From assembly GCF_001186365.1 (NCBI RefSeq), contig NZ_LDTZ01000014.1, positions 496,001 to 560,000 of the forward strand: DNA of 64,000 nt. The letters run 5' to 3'. The stretch is from Gordonia jacobaea (GTDB lineage: Bacteria > Actinomycetota > Actinomycetes > Mycobacteriales > Mycobacteriaceae). Of this stretch, positions 48,713 to 55,800 are shown one piece after another. Position 1 is the stretch's first letter, and each line of letters begins with the position of its first letter. Position numbers and translations under genes: made by a program. The notes below the pieces were generated by a model, which saw only the letters and a program-made list of their open reading frames with translations, did not search any database and was not told the origin of the DNA.

Positions 48713-48752
48713 GAGAAAGCCCAGGTCAGGGCGTTATTCGAGGGGTGAGGGC

Positions 48753-50039
48753 TTAGCCCTCGGCGGTACCGTCCCGCAGTGGTCCCGCAGTAGTTTCACT
48801 CAGGCCAGAAACTTTTGACCTGATCGCAGTGTTCTGAGACATCATCTCGCCTCGAATCTTCTGGTCCAACGCACCCGCTACGAGGTCGAGATCGTCGTCG
48901 AACAGGTCGGCGTAGGTATCGAGCGTCATGCTCGCCTTGGCGTGGCCCAGCATCCGCTGAACCGCCTTCACGTTGGCCCCCGCCGAGATCGCGAGGGAGG
49001 CCGCAGTGTGTCGGAGGTCGTGGGGTGCGAGGCGCGGGAACTCTGGGGTGACCGGCTCGCCACCCTTGGACTTCTCCTGCGCCCTGGCCTTGGTCGCGGC
49101 CTCCTGGCAGCTCTTGACGGCCTTGTCAAACACTCGTGGACGCCAATTCGTGTTTCGCAGGACCCCACCATCCTCGGCGGTGAACACGAGGTCTTCACGG
49201 CCCTTGCCCACCATGAGCTGACTCAGTGCCGGTGCCAGTACCGCTGGGAACGGCACGGAGCGTCGCTCGTGTGTCTTCGGCGTGCCCCACACCAACGCGC
49301 CCCTGACCTCGGTTACTGACCGCGAGACCTCGACCCGACGCCGCAGCATGTCGACATCCTGCACCCGTAGCGCAGCCATCTCGCCCCACCGCAGCCCGGT
49401 ATAGGCCAGGAACTCGACGACCTCGGGGCGGAAGGTGACCGCCTGGGCCAACGCCGACACCTGGGAAACGGAGAGGTAGGCCCGCTCCGCGTGTGCCCGC
49501 CTGGGCAGCTTCACGTTGCTGCACGGGTTCGCCGAGAGCCGTCGGTCCTCGACTGCCAGTTCGCAGATGCCCCGCAGGACACCCACGGCACGCTCAATGG
49601 TGGGGACTCCCACGGGGCGGTGGTCCTCTGTCTCGGTAGCCATCTCAGACACCCAGGCCCGCACGGCGGTCACCCTGATCTCCCCCACGGGGACGGTGCC
49701 CCATCGGGGAGCGACGTGGACGCTGTAGGCCGTCTCGCGGGAGGCGAGGGTCTTTTGCGAGAGGTGCCCCGCTTGGCGCTTGTAGTCCTCCCACAGCGAC
49801 GCCACGGTCACCTTGCCCGCGCGGTCATCGACGAACCTGCCCAGGTTGCGCGAGGTCGTGAGTTCGGACAGGAACGCGGTGGCGTCTGACTTTTTGTCGA
49901 ACGACTTGGACAGCTCGCGGCCCTCGACGACGTAGCGAACGAGCCAACGCCGCCCCCTGCCGTACTTCGCGGACTTCTCCCCGGTGGAGGTATGCCAGGC
50001 GTCGGTGATCCCTTCCCGGCGATTGCGGTGCTGGCTCAT
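48753..50039 (-). CDS. int: Tyrosine-type phage integrase
   Basis: 428 residues. An N-terminal arm-binding region is followed by a SAM-like core-binding domain (VASLWEDYKRQAGHLSQKTL) and the catalytic domain. Catalytic residues: first Arg in YTGLRWGEMAAL near 215, HDLRHTAASL near 340, GHAKASMTLDTY with the nucleophile Tyr near 375. It would catalyse recombination at the tRNA-Ala site 40 bp from its stop. The 3' end of the gene contains two of the putative arm-type repeats. It overlaps the upstream HTH gene by 4 nt. Confidence 0.95.
   Translation of the reverse strand: MSQHRNRREGITDAWHTSTGEKSAKYGRGRRWLVRYVVEGRELSKSFDKKSDATAFLSELTTSRNLGRFVDDRAGKVTVASLWEDYKRQAGHLSQKTLASRETAYSVHVAPRWGTVPVGEIRVTAVRAWVSEMATETEDHRPVGVPTIERAVGVLRGICELAVEDRRLSANPCSNVKLPRRAHAERAYLSVSQVSALAQAVTFRPEVVEFLAYTGLRWGEMAALRVQDVDMLRRRVEVSRSVTEVRGALVWGTPKTHERRSVPFPAVLAPALSQLMVGKGREDLVFTAEDGGVLRNTNWRPRVFDKAVKSCQEAATKARAQEKSKGGEPVTPEFPRLAPHDLRHTAASLAISAGANVKAVQRMLGHAKASMTLDTYADLFDDDLDLVAGALDQKIRGEMMSQNTAIRSKVSGLSETTAGPLRDGTAEG
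48771..48790. promoter_or_regulatory. Integrase arm-type repeats near attL
   Basis: GTCCCGCAG at 48771–48779 and 48782–48790, 11 bp apart. The same nonamer with the same spacing occurs three times near attR (62657–62687). Placement 60–80 bp inside each att core is right for arm sites. They lie within the int coding region. Confidence 0.65.
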
Positions 50040-50299
50040 CGCATACCCGCTCTCACGAGGTCTTCACCGATCAACTCGACCATCGAGTCGTGAGTGGTGA
50101 GCCTGTCGATCGTCGCCCGCGATAGCCCTGACAATTCGATGAGGTCGACCTTGCGCAGGCCGCAGAGGTACCCCCGCACAATCGAGCAATGGAACTCGTG
50201 GCGGGCGCGTTCCGCCCTCTGCGCAGCCGTCTCCGACCAGTCTCGGTTCTCGGAGATGGCTTCTGCCACCTTTGCGCGTTGCTGGAGTAGCTGTTTCAT
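50036..50299 (-). CDS. Small HTH protein upstream of integrase
   Basis: About 87 residues starting MKQLLQQRAKVAEAISENRD; SD AAAGG lies 8 nt before this ATG. An ATG at 50329 would add ten residues but has its GAGG only 1 nt away. The C-terminal half contains a helix-turn-helix-like stretch GLRKVDLIELSGLSRATIDR. Overlaps int by 4 nt, so it is the first gene of the integrase operon and may act as its repressor or a directionality factor. Confidence 0.75.
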   Translation of the reverse strand: MKQLLQQRAKVAEAISENRDWSETAAQRAERARHEFHCSIVRGYLCGLRKVDLIELSGLSRATIDRLTTHDSMVELIGEDLVRAGMR

Positions 50300-50549
50300 G
50301 TCGTCGCCTTTGGGTCTCGTTCTTGCCATGCCTCACAGATTACCAGAGTTCGTCATCATGAGGCATTTTGTTTGATGGGTTGAACGGAATAACGATCGGG
50401 TAACAATGCCGAATGGCGTACGCCTTGCAACGTCTGGCGACGTCTGGCAGTAGTCGTCAAACCGACTGTGGTGCAGATGTTTTCGTCGTTGTTGGCTATC
50501 TCTGAACGCATATCGTTGTGTTGTCCCACGACCGACAACGAAAGGAAAG
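50300..50549. promoter_or_regulatory. Divergent control region of the element
   Basis: About 250 bp, AT-richer than its surroundings, between the leftward int operon and rightward early genes. It contains a head-to-tail 10-bp repeat, ACGTCTGGCG/ACGTCTGGCA at 50430–50449, and the imperfect inverted set around TTGTTGG/CGACAACG before the rightward SD. The lysogeny-like switch of the element is expected here; no promoter hexamers are called with confidence. Confidence 0.5.
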
Positions 50550-50750
50550 ATGTTGGACGACAACACAACCGAGCTTCTCGGTTACGAGGGGATCAGGCGG
50601 GAGTTCTTGCCCGATCTGCCTCTGGGGACCCTGCGGGCTATGCAGTCGCAGGGGCGGCTTCCCCGTTCAATCACGATTGGCCGCAGGCGGTACTGGGAAC
50701 GGGCGGTCATTGAGCAGTGGATTGCGGACATGCTCAAGGATGCATCGTGA
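50550..50750 (+). CDS. Excisionase/AlpA-like HTH protein
   Basis: 66 residues with SD AAAGGAAAG. GYEGIRREFLPDLPLGTLRA followed by LPRSITIGRRRYWERAVIEQ is a MerR/excisionase-type winged HTH. It is the first rightward gene, opposite int. It likely bends att DNA for excision or activates early genes. Its stop overlaps the next GTG. Confidence 0.82.
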   Translation: MLDDNTTELLGYEGIRREFLPDLPLGTLRAMQSQGRLPRSITIGRRRYWERAVIEQWIADMLKDAS

Positions 50751-51085
50751 CCGACCCCGAGGACATGAACCCGATCGAGCTGGGTCGCTTGATCGCTCGC
50801 CTACGCGGCGAGATGACCCAGATGAAGAATCGTGTTCAAGTGCTCACGCTGATGAAGGCGCGAGTTGAGGCAGCGGGGGTAGACACCTATCGAGCACTGG
50901 AGGGGAGTTCTGAGGCCAGTAAAGGGAGCGGGGGGTCTGGTAGGACCCCAAAGGCTCAAAACTCGCCCAGAATCGCCAACCAACAGCGGGAATCGGCACT
51001 GTCGTTTGACGATCGAGCCGAAAAGTTCGGCAGGATCGAAGATTCGGGTCTCGGAGACGGTGAACCTGCGGGGGGCGAGGGATGA
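50747..51085 (+). CDS. Small hypothetical protein of the element
   Basis: 112 residues from GTG 50747 (overlap GTGA). N-terminal ~45 residues are helical and charged (MNPIELGRLIARLRGEMTQM), the remainder Ser/Gly/Glu-rich and probably disordered. No family recognised. Its end overlaps the next ATG by 4 nt, so it is part of the early operon. Confidence 0.7.
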   Translation: MTDPEDMNPIELGRLIARLRGEMTQMKNRVQVLTLMKARVEAAGVDTYRALEGSSEASKGSGGSGRTPKAQNSPRIANQQRESALSFDDRAEKFGRIEDSGLGDGEPAGGEG

Positions 51086-51348
51086 AAAATCGCGCAGAAG
51101 TTCGCACCATCAACGGCGAACCAATGCTGGATGCCCGGTGCACTGCGCTCCTCCTGGGCGTCGATGCCTCTGATCTCGCGGGAGGTCAGAAGTTGTCGGA
51201 GTCCGCTGTTCGCTCAGGCATCCGTCGTCGCAAGGAATACGAGGCGGCAACGGGGAACACCGAACCCGACATGTTGGGTGTTCTCTCCCACTACGCCAGG
51301 CGCGAGGGGGTCACGCTGATCGTCGACGGAGTCACCGTGGTCGATTAA
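51082..51348 (+). CDS. Small hypothetical protein of the element
   Basis: 88 residues. Contains a helix–turn–helix-like GVDASDLAGGQKLSESAVRS and a C-terminal beta strand VTLIVDGVTVVD. No recognised family. Start overlaps the previous stop (ATGA). A hairpin terminator follows 30 nt after the stop. Confidence 0.7.
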   Translation: MKNRAEVRTINGEPMLDARCTALLLGVDASDLAGGQKLSESAVRSGIRRRKEYEAATGNTEPDMLGVLSHYARREGVTLIVDGVTVVD

Positions 51349-51378
51349 TGTCGACACCGGCATATCAACAGAAACGGA

Positions 51379-51411
51379 AACACCCCCGGCGAGTAGTCAG
51401 CCGGGGGTGTT
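51379..51411 (+). terminator. Hairpin between early genes
   Basis: AACACCCCCGGC (51379–51390) pairs with GCCGGGGGTGTT (51400–51411) across 9 nt, followed by CCTG. It sits 45 nt before the replication-initiator-like gene with no evident promoter in between, so it may attenuate rather than fully stop transcription. Confidence 0.8.
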
Positions 51412-51455
51412 CCTGCGTCGCACCGATCACCAGAAGAAAGGCACAGACCAAGGAT

Positions 51456-52418
51456 ATGTCACCAACGCGATTCGGCAAGTTCCCCAGTATCGAGCGCGGG
51501 GGTCTGACTCTCGCTGAGCGCGGGGTACTTGCGCAGATGTACACCTTCGCCGATCAGAACGGCGTGCTCTACGTCAACCAGGAGAAGTTGGCACGGGAAC
51601 TGGAGATCGGGCGCTCAACTCTACTGCGGCATTTGAGTGCTCTGGAGCATAAGGGATTCCTCACGCGGCGACACCAGTACCGCAACGGCGGGGGGTATCG
51701 CACTAGTGAGTATCGACTGTCCGTGGTCGTCAAGGACTCGTTGAAGGGTCGCGACAACAAGTCGAAAACAGACCCCGAGACGACCGAAACGACCTCTCAC
51801 GATGTCCCAGAATCGGGACAACGCGATGTCCCAGAATCGGGACAGCAATTACATACCGTTCCTAAGAACTCTTCACAGACCGTTCCTAGTGATGGTTCTC
51901 GTGATGGCGCAGTTGACCGGATGAGGACCGAAACAGACGACCTCGCGGATGCTGGTACTCGGGTCCCGGATCAACTGCGCGCGATCAAAAGTGCACTTTT
52001 CCCCAATGACCCAGGTCACAACGGAAGGGTCACTCTGCCGACGGAACGGCTAAACGATGCCCAGGGACCGCTGTGGAGGGACTGGGAGCCGAACGCTCGG
52101 CATTGGCGCATGATTCACAGCCTTCGCTGCGACCACGGCATAGTCATTAATCCCGACGCCCTGTTCGCAGCCTGGGAGCAGTCGGCAGTTCAAACGCCGA
52201 CCGGGAAGCAAAGGGTCAGTGCGAATTGGGGCGCTGACCTCATGGCGGCTATCCAGATCGTCGCCCACGACATCGACGATGCTTTTGAGCTAAGCCCCGT
52301 ATTTGATGAGCGGTACTACTCGGAAAACGCAGAGGAGCTGATCGCCGATTATCATTGGCACGCACAGGACGAACACGAGGAGTCATCACCGTGGAGCATC
52401 AGCAGCGCCCCCTTCTGA
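51456..52418 (+). CDS. Winged-helix replication-initiator-like protein
   Basis: About 320 residues from ATG 51456; an open frame upstream crosses the hairpin and was rejected. Residues ~15–100 form a winged helix typical of phage replication organisers (LTLAERGVLAQMYTFADQNG, LARELEIGRSTLLRHLSALE, GGYRTSEYRLSV). A Thr/Ser/Asp-rich linker follows, then a C-terminal domain (LWRDWEPNARHWRMIHSLRC…FAAWEQSAVQ) of unknown kind. Likely initiates replication of the excised element or loads host helicase; this is inference from layout. Confidence 0.68.
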   Translation: MSPTRFGKFPSIERGGLTLAERGVLAQMYTFADQNGVLYVNQEKLARELEIGRSTLLRHLSALEHKGFLTRRHQYRNGGGYRTSEYRLSVVVKDSLKGRDNKSKTDPETTETTSHDVPESGQRDVPESGQQLHTVPKNSSQTVPSDGSRDGAVDRMRTETDDLADAGTRVPDQLRAIKSALFPNDPGHNGRVTLPTERLNDAQGPLWRDWEPNARHWRMIHSLRCDHGIVINPDALFAAWEQSAVQTPTGKQRVSANWGADLMAAIQIVAHDIDDAFELSPVFDERYYSENAEELIADYHWHAQDEHEESSPWSISSAPF

Positions 52419-52579
52419 TCGAGTCATTGTGCCCCGTGTGTTTTGAGCCCTTGAGGATCGGTGCAGACTGGGTTGTCCCAGAGCATGAGGACCCGATCTA
52501 CCTAGCTCCTTGTGTCGCCGTAACACCGCCGAAGATGTTCGCGTTTCACATGAACGCTGTTGTCTACGGGCGGTTCTGA
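52391..52579 (+). CDS. Small zinc-binding protein of the element
   Basis: 62 residues from GTG 52391, overlapping the previous gene by 28 nt. ESLCPVCFEPLRIGADWVVP and a later YLAPC suggest a CxxC…H…C zinc knuckle, frequent in actinophage genomes. Function unknown. A terminator follows. Confidence 0.62.
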   Translation: MEHQQRPLLIESLCPVCFEPLRIGADWVVPEHEDPIYLAPCVAVTPPKMFAFHMNAVVYGRF

Positions 52580-52622
52580 ACGGTATTTCCGCGTCATTGC
52601 ACGGTATTTCCGCGTACACAGA

Positions 52623-52662
52623 AACACCCCCGGGGACGGCTCGCGTTCGCCCCGGGGGTGTT
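52623..52662 (+). terminator. Terminator closing the early operon
   Basis: AACACCCCCGGGG (52623–52635) pairs with CCCCGGGGGTGTT (52650–52662) across 14 nt. The arm sequence nearly repeats that of the hairpin at 51379, so the same terminator design brackets the replication-like gene. Confidence 0.88.
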
Positions 52663-52753
52663 GTGTACCTGTGCCTACCGGATTCCGAGTTCAGGAGAAA
52701 CCAGGTACACCGAAACCCTAGCGTGTGTTCTGAAAAAAGCCGCCGATCGTACG

Positions 52754-52792
52754 GCGTTTCAAGGGTCGCGTTTGAAACGCGACCCGTAGAAT
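52754..52792 (+). promoter_or_regulatory. Late-operon promoter with a 23-bp palindrome
   Basis: GGGTCGCGTTT-G-AAACGCGACCC at 52763–52785 is a perfect palindrome. An extra GCGTTTCA at 52754–52761 pairs with TGAAACGC at 52773–52780, so half-sites overlap. A TAGAAT -10-like hexamer follows at 52787–52792. The palindrome occupies the -35 and spacer, the usual place for a repressor or a class II activator. Confidence 0.7.
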
Positions 52793-52825
52793 AGAGAGCA
52801 GAAGCGCAACCCCGCGCTTACCCGA

Positions 52826-52878
52826 GAAAGGACGGAACCCAAGCCCATAAGGGCCTGGGCCACTTGTCCTTTCGGAGG
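52826..52878 (+). promoter_or_regulatory. Structured leader of the tape measure gene
   Basis: GAAAGGAC (52826–52833) pairs with GTCCTTTC (52866–52873); inside, CCCAAGCCC can pair with GGGCCTGGG. The outer stem ends 1 nt before the SD GGAGGTGA, so folding could modulate ribosome access. Confidence 0.5.
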
Positions 52879-52887
52879 TGAGCAGCG

Positions 52888-55800
52888 TTGGCCGATCGCT
52901 ACGGCGGCACTCTCAAACTGCGCATCACTCCGGATGCCTCCCGGTTTGTTTCCGAAGTTCGCGCAGTCGCGGAGCAGGCCCGCAAAAGCGCGTCGGTGAA
53001 GATACCCGTCGAGGTCGACAATCGTTCTCTACAGCGTTCGCTGCGCACTGCGACGAGGTCGTCGAACGCCACGGTCAAGGTTGATGCGGAGGTCAATCCT
53101 CGCTCCCTGGAACGTTCTCTCAGGCGGGCAACCCTGGCGTCGTCCACGCGAGTGAACGTCGGTCTCGACCCCGACTTCGCGGGAGCGACCGCACGGATAG
53201 AGACCTGGGCAAGGTCGTTGCGGCCCACGGTCCACGTGAACATCGACTACGACCGCTCCGCGATTGACCGGTTGGGGCGCGTCCTCGGAGGTATTGCCTC
53301 AACGGGGGTTCGAGGTACGGGGAACGCGGCAGCATCCGCTGCGGGGTCGTTTAGCAATCTGAGTGGTGCGATCGGCCTTGCGGCTGCGGCACTCGCTGGT
53401 TTGGCTGCGATCTCGCTCGTTCCGCTCATCGCGTCTGCCTCTCAGGCTCTTGGGGTGTTTGCTCTCCTGCCGGGGGTGATCGGGGCCGCTGGGGCGTCGG
53501 TGGCAACCCTGGGCCTGGGTCTCGGCGGGGTCGTGGACGCGTTCAAGGCATCCGGCGACGCGGCCACCTCTGCGGGCGGTGCTGCGACCGACGCGGCCCA
53601 CGACCAAGAGCAAGCCGCGCAGCGCGTCACGCAGGCTCAGGAGTCGGTGACCGACGCCGCTAGGGCTGTGTCCGACGCGCAGCAGGACGCCCGAGACGCC
53701 GCAAAGGACCTCAACGACGCCTATAAGGACCAGGCGCGCGAGCTGGAGGACGTCAACCAGCAGTTGACCGACGCGACGCTCAACACCCAGGACGCGGCGC
53801 TGGGTCTCGCGCGGGCCAAGGCCGACCTCCAGAAGACTCGGCAGGATCGCGCCCTGGGTAAGGCGAGTGACCTCGACGTTGCCGAGGACCAACTCCGCGT
53901 CCAACAGGCGCAGAACCGCCTCAATAAGGCGAACACCGACCAGACACGAGCCGGTCAGGATGCCCGGGATGCCAATCAGAAAGGCGTCGACGGCGGCGAC
54001 AAGGTGGTCGAGGCGAAGAAGCGACTCAGCGACGCTGCCGACCGCGAGACCGACGCGAATCGTCGTTTGCGAGATGCGCAGTGGGCACTGAACGAGGCTT
54101 ACTACCAGCAGGCGCACTCCACGGCTGCGGCTGCGGGCGGGGTCGACAAGTACGCCGAGGCGATGAGCAAGCTATCGCCCAACGCACGCCAGTTCGTGAC
54201 CGACATCAAGAGCCTGTCCGGGGCGTTCGGCGAACTGCGAAATAATGTGCAGGACAAGCTATTTGATGGTCTAGGTCAGAAGATTGTCGATCTGAGCAAC
54301 AACTATCTGCCCACCTTGAACAAGGGCCTCGGTGACATCGCATCGGGGTTCAACTCGGGTCTGTCGAAGATTATCGACCAGATGTCGCGCCCCGAGAACA
54401 TCAGCGCGTGGTCGAACATCTTCTCGAACACGGCTGCGTCGGTGGACAAGTTCCTGGGCGGCCTGGGCTACCTCGGGTCGGCGCTGACTACGATCGCGTC
54501 CGTCGGGTCTGACTTTCTCCCCGGCATCGGGCAGAGCTTCCAAGACACGATGCAAAAGTTCGACGAGTGGATTAAGGGCCTCGACTCGAACGGCAAGCTC
54601 AAAGAGTTCATCCAAGGTGCGATCGACAAGTTTCACGAACTCTGGGACATCGGGTCGAAGATTGTCGAACTCGTCAAGAACATCTTCTCTGGTGGGAAAG
54701 ACACCGGCGACGACATGCTCAAGAGCATCTCGACGACCCTCGACAAGTGGAATCAGTTCCTCGGGTCTCCGGAGGGGCAACAGAAGCTCAAAGACTTTTT
54801 CGAGGACGTCAAGCAGTCGGCCAAAGACATTGCGAGCACGATCTCGGCAGCCGCAGACATCGTGCATCTCGTCTCCGGTATGGGTCCCCGTGACGACGGC
54901 AAAAAGAAGCCGACCAACATCGACGAGTCGAAGTCAACAGGCGCAGGGGCGAACTCCGCACGGCTGAAAGACAAGGACGGCAACACCGTTGACTCCGAGG
55001 GCAACCCGGCATGGAACCCGGGCGAGTCGGGTCTCGCGGCCACGATCCCGGTTATCCCAAAGAACGGCATCATCGGGAAGGCAGGCCGTGGTGTTGCGGG
55101 TCTGTTCGGCTACTCCTCACGCGACGGAGACGACGGGGCAGGGTCCTGGGACGGTGGAGCCTGGAAGCAAACAGGCGAGCGTTGGGCCAACGTCGGAAAG
55201 TCGGTCAAAGACAGCTACGACAAAAACATCGGTCCGACGATTACCTCGTTCGTGCAAGGTATGCAGAACATCGGCTCGACCGCGCTAGACAAGCTCCAGA
55301 ACGTCGGGTCGAGTGCCTGGGGTTCGATCTCGAACGCCGCATCGACGGCGGGGTCGACGATCTCGACAGCCGCGCAGGGCGTCGGACAGTGGTTCGCCGA
55401 CCTGGGCACCAAGGCGGGCAGCGCGAAAGACGCCGTCGTTCAGAAGATGGACGACATGCTGAATTGGCTTGGGGGACTGGGTAGTTCGATCGCGCAGAAG
55501 ACCTCCGGCATGTGGAACGGAATTTCGGAGGCGTTTAAAGAGTCGTTGAACTGGATTATCGACCGCTGGAACGCCTTCACGATCAAGGTCGGCGGTTGGG
55601 AGATCATGGGCAAAAAGCTGCCATCTCTCACTGTCTCTATGCCGCAGATTCCCCGGCTCTATGCAGGTGGCGCGGTCCGTGATGAGAACGGTCGCCTGTC
55701 GGGACCAGGTACGGGAACCTCTGACTCAATCGTGGGCGTTAATGCCGACGGAATCCCTATTGTTCGCGTGGCGGACAAGGAGACAGTGGTTACCGCCGAC

